Translations under genes and position numbers: made by a program
The notes under the pieces: generated by a model
What the model was told of the DNA's origin: nothing
Database searches by the model: none
The model's input: the letters and a program-made list of their open reading frames with translations, nothing else
Part shown: positions 27,502 through 36,018 of the stretch, one piece after another
Layout of the letters: every line of letters begins with the position of its first letter
Numbering within the stretch: the first letter of the stretch is position 1
NCBI GenBank assembly: GCA_012270975.1
Contig: JAAXHH010000148.1
Location: 1-64,000, forward strand
Length of the DNA stretch: 64,000 nt
Source of the DNA: Candidatus Latescibacterota bacterium
Lineage (GTDB): Bacteria > JAAXHH01
Reading direction: 5' to 3'

Positions 27502-28431
27502 ATGGAATCCACCGGGCAGGTGGCGGGCGCTGCCGGCGACGGAGCGCATCGCGCGGGGTTCGTGGCCCTCGTCGGGAAACCGAACGTGGGCAAGTCCACC
27601 CTGATGAACGCGCTGCTGCGGCATCGGCTGTCCATCGTGACGCCAAGGCCCCAGACCACCCGCCAGCGGGTACTGGGCATTCTTACGAAAGAGTCCTGCC
27701 AGGTCCTGTTCCTGGATACGCCCGGCCTGCTTGAACCCGGCTACCGGCTCCAGGAATACATGCTGCAGTCCGCGGTCCACACCCTGCACGATTCGGACGC
27801 GGCCGTGGCCATCGTGGACGCTACCCGGTTCGCCCGCGACCTCGACGACCGGGTCGTCGGCTACCTCGAACAGAGCAGCGGTCCCGTGATCCTGGCGATA
27901 AACAAGATAGACCGGACGTCCAGGACTTCCCTACTGCCCATGATCGACCAGGCCGCCAACCGCTTTCCCTTCACCGAAATCGTGCCCGTTTCCGCCCTCG
28001 AGGGCGACGGCCTCGAACCACTGCTGACCGCCGTCATCCGCGTGCTCCCGCCCGGTCCGGCGCTCTACCCCGAAGACATGCTCACCGACCAGCCGGAGCG
28101 GTTCTTCGTGGGAGAAATCATCCGGGAGCACCTGTTCCTCGCCGTACGCGAAGAACTGCCCTACGCGTCGGCCGTGATCGTGGAGGATTTTACGGACCGG
28201 CCCAATGGCACGGCCTTCATCCAGGCAAGTATCATTATCGAGCGATCTTCCCAGAAGGGCATCATCATCGGCAAAAACGGGCGCATGCTTAAACACATCG
28301 GCACGTCCGCGCGAAAGGCCGTGGTCGATTTCCTTGACCGCCCCGTCTATCTCGATCTGCGGGTCAGGGTCCGTCCCTCCTGGCGGAAAAACGAGCAGGA
28401 GTTGAGACGGCTTGGGTATACCAGAAGGTGA
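27502..28431 (+). CDS. era: GTPase Era
   Basis: Era is an essential GTPase that helps mature 16S rRNA and assemble the 30S subunit. The G1 motif is GKPNVGKS at residues 25-32, the switch region has RPQTTRQRVLGI, G3 is DTPG, and G4 is NKID. The C-terminal KH domain carries the IIIGKNGRMLKHIG motif that binds RNA. The 309-residue length is normal, with a short N-terminal extension. A GAGG site precedes ATG 27502 by about 10 bases. It stands alone without the usual rnc or recO neighbour. Confidence 0.97.
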   Translation: MESTGQVAGAAGDGAHRAGFVALVGKPNVGKSTLMNALLRHRLSIVTPRPQTTRQRVLGILTKESCQVLFLDTPGLLEPGYRLQEYMLQSAVHTLHDSDAAVAIVDATRFARDLDDRVVGYLEQSSGPVILAINKIDRTSRTSLLPMIDQAANRFPFTEIVPVSALEGDGLEPLLTAVIRVLPPGPALYPEDMLTDQPERFFVGEIIREHLFLAVREELPYASAVIVEDFTDRPNGTAFIQASIIIERSSQKGIIIGKNGRMLKHIGTSARKAVVDFLDRPVYLDLRVRVRPSWRKNEQELRRLGYTRR

Positions 28432-28476
28432 TCGAAGCAGCCGGGTACACGAAGAGGCGACTGGCGCGCCCGGGCG

Positions 28477-29535
28477 TTAAGCCGAACCCCATGTCGTCTC
28501 CCCCGGTCTCCCGGCGGCCAGCCCGATGTACCGGTCCAGGTCGCCCCACAGCGATGCCAGCGGCCGGTGTTCGCTCCAGGGCTGGACCGCCTCCCGGTCG
28601 TACCCTTCGATCAGGGACAGGATCCGCACGCACCACTGCACGGGGAGTATGGCCTGATACACCGCCATCATCTCACTGGCGTGGGGATGTGTGCTCCTTT
28701 CACAGTAATCCGCGATGGCCTCTTTCCGCAAGCCCGTCTCCAGGACCGCGCTCTGCGGATGCCAGAAAAAACCGGCGACCTCGAAGAGCGGGTCCATGAT
28801 CCCCGCGTGCTCCCAGTCGACCAGGCCGATACGGTCCGCGCCGGTCCTGATCACGTTGCCAGGCCGGAAGTCTCCATGACACAGGCAGGGCGGGCAATCC
28901 GCCCATAACCCGGGCCTCAGATCCATCATGTCCAGGCCGCGTCTCAGGTCCCGCAGCCGGTCCAGGGCCTCGCGGAACGACGGGTCGTTCATGGCGGCGG
29001 TCGCGGTCAGGGCACGCAGGGTTTCGTCTATGAAATCGAGGCAGTCCCGGGCACGGACCGGCCCCGCCGGCCTGGACAGGGAGGAATAGCCAGGGTCCGT
29101 AATGCCATGCACCTCGAGCAAGGTCTCCAGGAGCTGGTTCAGCGCTTCCCGGGCCATGCTTTCGGGTCTCACCGGAGTTCCGGGGAGTTTTTCGTAGATC
29201 AGCACTGGGGCGTTCAATTCGGCGGCCCAAGGATCGCCGGTTACGGCTGTCGGCACGGCTTCCAGGAAGGAAAGCCGTTGCATCGCGGCGTATTCCCGTT
29301 CCAGGCGCTGATGGCGATCGGCCGGATATACTTTGACCAGGTAGATGCCACCGCCGGAATCTACTTCGTATATACGGTTGTTGAATCCGCCTCCCAGCGG
29401 CCGGATATGGCATTGCCCAGCGGCGAATGCGTGTCCGTCTCCGGCCAGCCGGGCCAGGTAACGCGCCACGGACGCCAGGTCCGGTGATTCATCGTCGCGG
29501 CGCGGCGACGCGCCCAAATCGTTCCGCGAATCCAT
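28477..29535 (-). CDS. APH-family phosphotransferase (kinase-like)
   Basis: The 352-residue protein has the aminoglycoside-phosphotransferase/choline-kinase fold. The catalytic loop is LCHGDFRPGNVI, and the metal-binding aspartate is in GLVDWEHAGIMDP. NRIYEVDSGGGIYLVKVY at about 50-65 is the ATP-binding lobe with its lysine. Substrate is unknown; the family includes antibiotic, homoserine, choline and macrolide kinases. The start sits inside a 19-bp tandem duplication (29518-29555) that gives two out-of-frame ATG codons. The gene converges on era. Confidence 0.82.
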   Translation of the reverse strand: MDSRNDLGASPRRDDESPDLASVARYLARLAGDGHAFAAGQCHIRPLGGGFNNRIYEVDSGGGIYLVKVYPADRHQRLEREYAAMQRLSFLEAVPTAVTGDPWAAELNAPVLIYEKLPGTPVRPESMAREALNQLLETLLEVHGITDPGYSSLSRPAGPVRARDCLDFIDETLRALTATAAMNDPSFREALDRLRDLRRGLDMMDLRPGLWADCPPCLCHGDFRPGNVIRTGADRIGLVDWEHAGIMDPLFEVAGFFWHPQSAVLETGLRKEAIADYCERSTHPHASEMMAVYQAILPVQWCVRILSLIEGYDREAVQPWSEHRPLASLWGDLDRYIGLAAGRPGETTWGSA

Positions 29536-29555
29536 AATCGTTCTGCGAATCCATC
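29518..29555 (-). repeat. 19-bp tandem duplication covering the start of the APH-family gene
   Basis: ATCGTTCCGCGAATCCATA at 29518 is followed by ATCGTTCTGCGAATCCATC at 29537. Each copy holds a minus-strand ATG GAT TCG, but because 19 is not a multiple of 3 only the copy ending at 29535 is in frame with the gene. Confidence 0.8.
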
Positions 29556-29740
29556 GCTTTTGAAAGGGCCGCGAGTCTATACACGGCCTGCTGTTTCAGT
29601 CCGGTCTTTTCCGATTGCCCGCGAATCCGGGATTTCGTATCTTCAGTGCGCGGAACCCGTCCGTCTCTACACCCCGCAACCCGTGGTCAGTCCGTCTACC
29701 GTTCCGTTCCCGGCACGTGCCGGATTCCGGTGTGATTCAA

Positions 29741-30655
29741 ATGAAATTCCATGCGCTGATTCGACATGCACTCGCGGGCCTGTCCCGGTTCCTGTCGCTC
29801 AAACCGGCCGTCGCGTCGATCTCCCTCCTGCTGCTGACGGCCTCCGGCTGCGGAAGCGCCTTTCAGAACATCAACATCCTCTCCGACGCGGATGAAATCG
29901 CGCTCGGACGCGAGTTTTCGAGACAGATTGAAAGAGAGGTCAGGCTATACACGGACCCGGAGGTGGTCCGCTACATCGATGAGCTGGGCCAGACCCTCGT
30001 CCGGCATTCCACGCGATCGAATATAACGTATTACATAAAAGTCGTGGATACGGACGAAGTCAACGCATTTGCCCTGCCGGGCGGCTATCTCTACATCAAC
30101 CGCGGGCTCATTTCAATTGCCGGCACCGAGTCGGAACTGGCGGGCGTGATCGGCCACGAGATCGGCCACGTGGCCGCGCGCCACGGCGCCAAGGCCCTGA
30201 CCCGGCAACTCGGTCTGGAGGTCATTCTGGGCATGATATCGGGACGAAACCCCACGGGGGTCCGGCGTGTCGCGTCGCAACTCGCGGGTGTCGGCGGCAT
30301 CCTCTCGATGCTGCACCATTCCCGCCAGGCGGAACGGGAGGCGGATGCCCTGGCGGTGGTGAACCTGCGCGAGGCCGGCTACGATCCCGGGGGCGTCACG
30401 GTGTTTTTCGAGAAACTCCTGGAGATCAACGACCGCGAACCCGGTGCGCTGGCTTCCCTGTTCGCGACCCATCCAGCGAGCAGGGAACGCGTCGAGAACA
30501 CCCGGAAGCAGATCGCCGCTCTGCCGGCACTGGAGGGACTGGTCACCGATTCGGAAAGGTTTCGGCAGATTAAGAATCAACTGCCGCCGCTTGAGGACAA
30601 CCCCCTGAAAAACAAGAAGAACGACAAGGAAGAACAACCTGTTCGCGAACACTGA
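29741..30655 (+). CDS. M48-family metalloprotease lipoprotein (BepA/LoiP-like)
   Basis: ATG 29741 gives a lipoprotein signal with lipobox TASGC (C37); an upstream open frame from 29615 would bury it. The zinc motif is HEIGH at residues 139-143, and the third ligand is in EREADALAV. The fold and size of 304 residues match periplasmic M48 proteases that clear misfolded outer membrane proteins. A role in envelope quality control is an inference from the family. The C-terminus is lysine-rich and lacks TPR repeats. Confidence 0.92.
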   Translation: MKFHALIRHALAGLSRFLSLKPAVASISLLLLTASGCGSAFQNINILSDADEIALGREFSRQIEREVRLYTDPEVVRYIDELGQTLVRHSTRSNITYYIKVVDTDEVNAFALPGGYLYINRGLISIAGTESELAGVIGHEIGHVAARHGAKALTRQLGLEVILGMISGRNPTGVRRVASQLAGVGGILSMLHHSRQAEREADALAVVNLREAGYDPGGVTVFFEKLLEINDREPGALASLFATHPASRERVENTRKQIAALPALEGLVTDSERFRQIKNQLPPLEDNPLKNKKNDKEEQPVREH

Positions 30656-30701
30656 CCAAGGCACGTCCGCCTTATCCGTATCCGAAGACCGCCGGGGCCT
30701 G

Positions 30702-31883
30702 TTGCTTCGCGGCGGGACCGTCGTGGACCCGTCTCAGGATCTGTACAAGGTATGCGACGTCTCGATTCGCGACGGTTCGATTTCGGCCGTCGGCGACGGC
30801 TTGCCGGCGGAAGGTCACCGGATCGTCGACGTATCGGGCCGGTACGTCTTCCCCGGCCTGGTCGACCTGCACGCGCACATCTGCTGGGGGTTCACCGACA
30901 TCGGCCTGGTCCCGGACGACATCTGCCCTTCCACTGGGGTCACGACCATCGTAGACGCCGGAAGCTCGAGCTGGCCCAGCCAGGAGGCATTCCGAAGCAA
31001 CGTGGCGGATCCGTCCCGGACCCAGGTCTTCGGTTTTTCCAACATCTCCAGCGTGGGCATCCCGACGGCGGGTACGCCGGAACTGGCCAGCCTGCGGTTC
31101 GTGGACGTGGACCGGTCCGTGGCCGCCGTCGCGGGGAACCGGGACCTGATGACCGGAATTAAGGTCCGCATGGGCCGGCACCTCATCGGCGACAACGGGC
31201 TCGAACCGATGCGCCTGGCCGTTGAGGCGGCGGATCAGGCAGACGTTCCCGTCATGGTCCACGTGGGCAATACGCCCTGTCCGCTGGGTGGCATCATGGA
31301 CCTGCTCAGGCCGGGCGACATCATCACGCACGCCTATCACGGCCATCCACACGGCATACTGGATGATCATCGCGCGGTCTGGGAGGACGTAATCGAAGGG
31401 CGGTCCCGGGGCATCCTGATGGACGTCGGGCACGGCGCCGGCAGCTTCAGCTTCGACGTGGCCAAGGCGGCCTTCGAACAGGGATTCTTCCCGGATGCCA
31501 TCAGCACGGACCTGTACACCGTGAACGTCAACGGCCCGGTCTACGACCTGCCGACCACCATGTCCAAGATGCTGAACCTGGGCATGCCGCTTGAAGATAT
31601 CGTGCGGAGCACGACCGCCATTCCGGCCGCGGCGATCGGAAGAACCGAACTCGGCACGCTTCGTCCGGGCGCGGCCGCCGACGTGGCGGTATTCGAACTG
31701 GAAGAAGGCGACTTCGAATTCAGCGATTCGCACGGCGACCGCCGGAGGTGGCCCCGTCGCCTTACCTGCGAAATGACCTTGCTGGACGGGGGGATCGTGT
31801 TTGAGCACCAGTCCATCGGCAACCAGCCCGTTGAGCGCCAGTCCACCGGCAGTCAGCCCAGTAAACAGCATCCACAGGAATAA
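30702..31883 (+). CDS. Amidohydrolase/deacetylase-family metallohydrolase
   Basis: The 393-residue protein belongs to the dihydroorotase/deacetylase branch of the amidohydrolase superfamily. The metal motif is DLHAHI near residues 53-58. IKVRMG carries the likely carbamylated lysine. MVHVGN, ITHAYHGHP and a late STDLY aspartate provide the other ligands. The start is a TTG at 30702; no better codon lies upstream in frame. The last 25 residues are a glutamine-rich tail from a 30-bp tandem duplication. It is followed 6 bases later by a small membrane protein gene. Confidence 0.88.
   Translation: MLRGGTVVDPSQDLYKVCDVSIRDGSISAVGDGLPAEGHRIVDVSGRYVFPGLVDLHAHICWGFTDIGLVPDDICPSTGVTTIVDAGSSSWPSQEAFRSNVADPSRTQVFGFSNISSVGIPTAGTPELASLRFVDVDRSVAAVAGNRDLMTGIKVRMGRHLIGDNGLEPMRLAVEAADQADVPVMVHVGNTPCPLGGIMDLLRPGDIITHAYHGHPHGILDDHRAVWEDVIEGRSRGILMDVGHGAGSFSFDVAKAAFEQGFFPDAISTDLYTVNVNGPVYDLPTTMSKMLNLGMPLEDIVRSTTAIPAAAIGRTELGTLRPGAAADVAVFELEEGDFEFSDSHGDRRRWPRRLTCEMTLLDGGIVFEHQSIGNQPVERQSTGSQPSKQHPQE
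31803..31860 (+). repeat. 30-bp tandem duplication encoding a Gln-rich C-terminal tail
   Basis: GAGCACCAGTCCATCGGCAA at 31803 recurs with changes at 31833. The two copies encode EHQSIGNQPV and ERQSTGSQPS at the end of the amidohydrolase. Confidence 0.75.
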
Positions 31884-31889
31884 AGCGCA

Positions 31890-32513
31890 ATGAAAACCAG
31901 ATACTGGGTGGGCGGGTGCCTCTCCCTGGTCATCCTGCTCGCCCTCTTTGCCGCTGCTGCCTATTGGTTTCTTCGCCAGACGAGCGAAAACCTGGTCGAA
32001 TCCTATACGAGTCAGGCGCCGTTGGATCTAGCCCGCGTGGAGACGAATCCGGACGAAACCCTCTCCGTCATCGACCGGCTCAGGGATTTCATAACCGCCC
32101 TCGAGCGGGGCGAAGAAACCGGAAGTTTTTCTCTTTCGGCGGACGATATCAACACCCTGCTGCAAAACGAGGAACTGCTAAGCGAACTTAAGGGGATGGC
32201 GCGCGTGACCATCCAAGATGACCTGTTGCGGGCCGATATCAGCGTACCTCTCGGCATGTTCAACGAACGGTTCGAGGGCAGGTACCTGAACGGAACGGGC
32301 GAACTCGCCGTCGAGATGAAGGACGACCGGCTCAGCGTCACCATCGACCGGCTGGAAGTCGGCGGCCGGGACCTGCCCCGGGAGATCATGAATGAAATTC
32401 GAAAGAACAACCTGGTCGCAGCGCTGTACGAGGAGCCGTCCCTGGAGGAATTTCTCCGGCTCATCAAGTCCGTGAAGATCGAAGACGGCCGGCTCGTCAT
32501 CCAGCCCAAGTAG
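31890..32513 (+). CDS. Hypothetical membrane-anchored protein, 207 aa
   Basis: An N-terminal helix of about 22 residues (LSLVILLALFAAAAYWFL) anchors the protein, leaving a soluble domain of about 175 residues outside. The domain has charged beta strands in the pattern SLSADDINTLLQNEELL then RVTIQDDLLRADISVPL, reminiscent of lipid-binding barrels of the DUF2993/YpmS kind, but this is weak. AGGA overlaps the end of the upstream gene, and ATG 31890 follows by 6 bases, so they are probably cotranscribed. No catalytic motif seen. Confidence 0.72.
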   Translation: MKTRYWVGGCLSLVILLALFAAAAYWFLRQTSENLVESYTSQAPLDLARVETNPDETLSVIDRLRDFITALERGEETGSFSLSADDINTLLQNEELLSELKGMARVTIQDDLLRADISVPLGMFNERFEGRYLNGTGELAVEMKDDRLSVTIDRLEVGGRDLPREIMNEIRKNNLVAALYEEPSLEEFLRLIKSVKIEDGRLVIQPK

Positions 32514-32543
32514 GTCCCGGCCTTCACCCCATGGGATCCCTTC

Positions 32544-33389
32544 ATGCCGATCCTCCTGGCCATTGCCCTGCATCCCGAAGCACGCCCGGTGATCGAGCGC
32601 TTCCGGTTGAAACAGGACGCTTCCTTCGACCTGCCCGTTTTCCGGCGGGACGACGTCTGGCTTGCCGTTACCGGCACGGGGCGCATGAAATCCGCCATAG
32701 CGACCACCCATCTGATCGCGCAGGTTGAAACTCGGGAGAACACGTTCATCTTCAACCTCGGCATCGCGGGCCACACGCAAAAGGCGGGGGAAGGTCCCGT
32801 CTCTGTGGGCGACCGGTTCCTCGTGAACAAGATCGTGGAGCAGGGAACCGGCCGGTCCTTCTATCCGGACCTGCTGGCCAGGACGCCCCTGGCGGAATCC
32901 CCGGTCACCACCGTGGACCAGCCCCTGGGCCGTACGGATGCGGACGGCGTCGAACCGGGGCTCGTCGACATGGAAGCGACCGGGTTCTACCAGGCAGCCG
33001 CGGCGTTCCTCCCGCCCCACCGGATCGGATGCGTCAAGATCGTTTCGGATCACCTGGAAACGCGGCGCCTCGACAAGCGCCACGTGAGCGAACTGATCGC
33101 GCAGAGCCTGGAGGAACTCGAAGAGACGATCTCAGCCTACAGCAATGTCTCTGACGGCGGAGAGGACGTGCTGACCGATGCGGATGTCCGGATCGTCGAA
33201 CACATACGAAACCGGCTGCGCCTGACGGCCAGCCGCCACAGGATACTGTCGGACCTGGTACGGGCCTACAAACTTCATACCGGGTCGGATATGCCGGATC
33301 TATCGAATTTCACCCGGGTTGTGGTAAAAACCAGACAGGAAGGCAACGCCCAATTTGAACGACTCCGCGGCATTCTCTCGGTGGAATAA
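32544..33389 (+). CDS. Nucleoside phosphorylase/nucleosidase-like protein
   Basis: The 281-residue protein resembles MTA/SAH nucleosidases and purine phosphorylases: TGTGRMKSAIATTHLI near residues 46-61, NLGIAGHT near 71-78, the VDMEATGFYQAA motif with the glutamate that binds ribose, and KIVSDHLE with the catalytic aspartate. The last 80 residues are an extra helical tail. Its stop overlaps the start of the radical-SAM gene by 35 bases, so the two are tightly coupled. It might process the 5'-deoxyadenosine by-product of the radical enzyme; this is an inference. Confidence 0.78.
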   Translation: MPILLAIALHPEARPVIERFRLKQDASFDLPVFRRDDVWLAVTGTGRMKSAIATTHLIAQVETRENTFIFNLGIAGHTQKAGEGPVSVGDRFLVNKIVEQGTGRSFYPDLLARTPLAESPVTTVDQPLGRTDADGVEPGLVDMEATGFYQAAAAFLPPHRIGCVKIVSDHLETRRLDKRHVSELIAQSLEELEETISAYSNVSDGGEDVLTDADVRIVEHIRNRLRLTASRHRILSDLVRAYKLHTGSDMPDLSNFTRVVVKTRQEGNAQFERLRGILSVE

Positions 33390-34386
33390 CTTCTCCCACC
33401 TCTATATCGAGCGCGGCGCGGCCGACTATCCGCTCACGCGGCACATCCGGGACCGCTTCGCGAAGGCCCGTGTGGTGGAAATCGACGACTATAAGGCGGT
33501 CTTCGCCAGGCCGCGGCAGCGGTTCCAGGCGCAGAAAGCGAGCATGAAACTGATCCTGGCCGTGAAGAAAGACCGGTTCCTGTACGAAGGATCGGGGAAC
33601 AGCCAGAACTTCAGCTACGATGAATTCTACTACAACACGCTCATGTTCAACTGCGTGTACAACTGCGAATACTGTTATCTGCAAGGCATGTACCCATCGG
33701 CGAATATCGTGGTCTTCGTGAACCTGGAAGACTACTTTACCGCGACGCGCGAGGGCATGCGAGGCAGGTCGAATCCGGCGCAGCCGCTTTACCTGTGCAT
33801 CTCCTACGATACCGACCTGCTCGCCTTCGAATCGGTCGTGCCTTACTGCCGCGCGTGGATCGAATTCGCCCGCGAGGAGCCGGATCTGCTTGTCGAAATC
33901 CGTACCAAGAGCGCCGCGTACCAGAACATAAAGGATCTGCCGCCCGCGGACCGGGTCATCCTGGCGTGGACGCTCTCTCCCGAACCGGTCGCCGCACGTT
34001 ACGAGCACGGCGCGGCGCCTCTTCGCAGGAGGCTGGAGGCCGTCCAGTCCGCTATAGAGGACGGCTGGCCGGTACGCCTCTGCTTCGACCCGGTCCTGGC
34101 CGTTCCGTCGTGGGAGTCCATGTACGGAGAACTGGTCGACGAGGTCGTACGGCGGATCGATCCGGCCGCCGTTCGCGACGTGACCGTGGGCGTCTTCCGC
34201 ATGGCGAAGGACCATTTCCAGCGTATGAAGCGTCAGCGGCGGGATACGCCCTTTCTGTACGACGGATACGTTCAGGAGGGGTCGACCGTGACCTATCCGG
34301 CCGAACGCCGGGAGGCCATCACCACCTTCATGCGGCGGCGCCTGGGCGACCACTTCAAAGAGGAGCAGATCGTCCCATGGACGTAG
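33355..34386 (+). CDS. Radical SAM enzyme of the spore photoproduct lyase family
   Basis: The 343-residue protein has the radical-SAM cluster motif with C100, C104 and C107 (CVYNCEYC), preceded by FSYDEFYYNTLMFN as in spore photoproduct lyases. These enzymes reverse the 5-thyminyl-5,6-dihydrothymine lesion in UV-damaged spore DNA. C148 is placed near where the hydrogen-donor cysteine (C141 in Bacillus) would fall. The start is TTG 33355. This host has no sign of sporulation here, so the substrate may be different. It overlaps both flanking genes. Confidence 0.85.
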   Translation: MNDSAAFSRWNNFSHLYIERGAADYPLTRHIRDRFAKARVVEIDDYKAVFARPRQRFQAQKASMKLILAVKKDRFLYEGSGNSQNFSYDEFYYNTLMFNCVYNCEYCYLQGMYPSANIVVFVNLEDYFTATREGMRGRSNPAQPLYLCISYDTDLLAFESVVPYCRAWIEFAREEPDLLVEIRTKSAAYQNIKDLPPADRVILAWTLSPEPVAARYEHGAAPLRRRLEAVQSAIEDGWPVRLCFDPVLAVPSWESMYGELVDEVVRRIDPAAVRDVTVGVFRMAKDHFQRMKRQRRDTPFLYDGYVQEGSTVTYPAERREAITTFMRRRLGDHFKEEQIVPWT

Positions 34387-35096
34387 CCCTGGTCACCGGC
34401 ACTTCCTCCGGAATCGGCCTGGCCGTCGCCAGACGCCTGGTCGAACTGGACTATACCGTCTACGGATATGCCCGGGACCACGGCAAGGTCGTTTTCCGCC
34501 ACGACCGGTACCACCCGGTCGTCTGCGACATTACCGACACACGGGCCTTGCTGAAACGAACCGAGGCGCTGCTCGAAGAGACCGGGGGGCTGAAGATCCT
34601 CGTCAATAACGCCGGTATCGGATACTTCGGTCCCCACGCCGCCATGGCGCCCGACCGGATCGAACGCATGGTCCGGACCAACCTGGTCGCGCCCATGATC
34701 CTGACCCGGGCCACCCTGAGATGCCTGGAGCAATCGCGGGGGTTCATCGTCAACATCGCTTCTACTGCGGCGTTGAACCCTGGATCCCACGGCGCAGCCT
34801 ACGGCGCGACGAAGGCCGGCCTCCACCAGTTCGGACAGGCGCTCTTCAGCGAGGTTCGGAAGAGCGGTGTCCGCGTGGTGACCCTGTACCCCGACATGAC
34901 CCGGACGCCTTTCTATGACGAAACCGACTTCGAACCCGGCGACGCGCCCGATACCCACATTACGCCGGAATGCGTGGCCGACGCCGTCGCCCAGGCCGTG
35001 GACCAGCGGGAGGGTACGGTGATCACGCAGATCGTCATCAAGCCGCAGCGCACGCAGGTCGTCCACAAGCGTCCGCCGCGAAACAACCAATCATAA
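34377..35096 (+). CDS. Short-chain dehydrogenase/reductase
   Basis: Classical SDR of 239 residues. The cofactor motif is TGTSSGIG at residues 7-14, NNAG is near 80-83, and the active-site YGATK is near 142-146. The frame extends upstream to 33795 but that part is a shadow of the lyase gene. ATG 34377 follows a GAGGAG by 11 bases and overlaps the lyase by 10 bases. The overlap makes it the third member of a coupled trio. Substrate unknown. Confidence 0.93.
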   Translation: MDVALVTGTSSGIGLAVARRLVELDYTVYGYARDHGKVVFRHDRYHPVVCDITDTRALLKRTEALLEETGGLKILVNNAGIGYFGPHAAMAPDRIERMVRTNLVAPMILTRATLRCLEQSRGFIVNIASTAALNPGSHGAAYGATKAGLHQFGQALFSEVRKSGVRVVTLYPDMTRTPFYDETDFEPGDAPDTHITPECVADAVAQAVDQREGTVITQIVIKPQRTQVVHKRPPRNNQS

Positions 35097-35105
35097 GGAA
35101 CTACG

Positions 35106-35918
35106 ATGCCCTATATCTCTTCCCTCCACGTCTATCCCATCAAGTCCTGCGCCGGCCACGAACTGACGCGGGCGGAGCTCGACGCACGGGGAATCCGCGA
35201 CGATCGGTCGTGGGTCGTCGTCGGCGACGGAGGCGGGATGCTCACCCAGCGCGAAATGCCCGCCCTTGCCCTCGTACAGCCCGCTCTGGCGGAGGGAGGA
35301 CTGGCCCTTTCGGCGCCGGGAATGGAGGATCTGGAGGCGCCGCGCATGGAGGAGGGTGACATTCGGAACGTGGACGTGTGGGGAGATCCCTGCGACGGAA
35401 TCGACCAGGGCGACGATGCCGCGGAGTGGTTCGGTACGTACCTGGATTCTTCCTGCCGCCTGCTGTATTTCAAGCCGGATTTCGTGCGGTCCGTGGATCC
35501 GGATTATGCGCCCCGGTCCGGCGACCAGGTGGGCTTTGCGGATGGCTTTCCCCTGCTGATGATCTCGGAAGCCTCCCTGGCGGACCTGAACGCGCGGCTG
35601 GAGGAACCCATCCGCATGAACCGCTTCAGGCCCAATGTCGTGATAGCCGACTGCCCGCCCTACGCGGAAGACACCTGGAAGCGTGTTCGCGTCGGGGACG
35701 TGGAACTCGACCTGGTGAAACCCTGCGGCCGGTGCGCCACGACCCTGGTCGAGCAGGAGAGTGGAACGCCGGGCAAAGAGCCGCTGAGAACGCTGGCGAC
35801 CTACCGCAGGTTCGGCCGTCCGGCGCCGTCCTTCGGCCAGAATGCCGTGCACCGGTCCCCGGGCGTGCTGGAAGCGGGCTCGGCCATTCAGATTCTCGAC
35901 ATACGGGACCCGGCTTGA
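35106..35918 (+). CDS. MOSC-domain protein (YcbX-like)
   Basis: The N-terminal MOSC beta-barrel domain starts at PYISSLHVYPIKSCAGHEL. The MOSC core has RMNRFRPNVVI, followed by the KPCGRCATT motif that holds the conserved cysteine for molybdenum cofactor sulfur chemistry. Relatives reduce N-hydroxylated compounds or carry sulfur to Moco. The 270-residue length is standard for the molybdenum-only forms without a ferredoxin domain. AAGGA precedes ATG 35106. It lies 9 bases after the SDR gene and is probably in the same transcript. Confidence 0.92.
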   Translation: MPYISSLHVYPIKSCAGHELTRAELDARGIRDDRSWVVVGDGGGMLTQREMPALALVQPALAEGGLALSAPGMEDLEAPRMEEGDIRNVDVWGDPCDGIDQGDDAAEWFGTYLDSSCRLLYFKPDFVRSVDPDYAPRSGDQVGFADGFPLLMISEASLADLNARLEEPIRMNRFRPNVVIADCPPYAEDTWKRVRVGDVELDLVKPCGRCATTLVEQESGTPGKEPLRTLATYRRFGRPAPSFGQNAVHRSPGVLEAGSAIQILDIRDPA

Positions 35919-36018
35919 AATCGGCGGTTGCCGCGACTGGTCGTGCCAGGCCCGTTGCATCTGCCGGTGCGACCAGGATACGCGTGTTGCTGCCGGGACC
36001 ACCAGGAAGGAGGACCGT

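Noticed and set aside
33795-34376. N-terminal extension of the SDR frame
   Set aside because: It overlaps the radical-SAM gene in another frame; the SDR fold begins at 34377.
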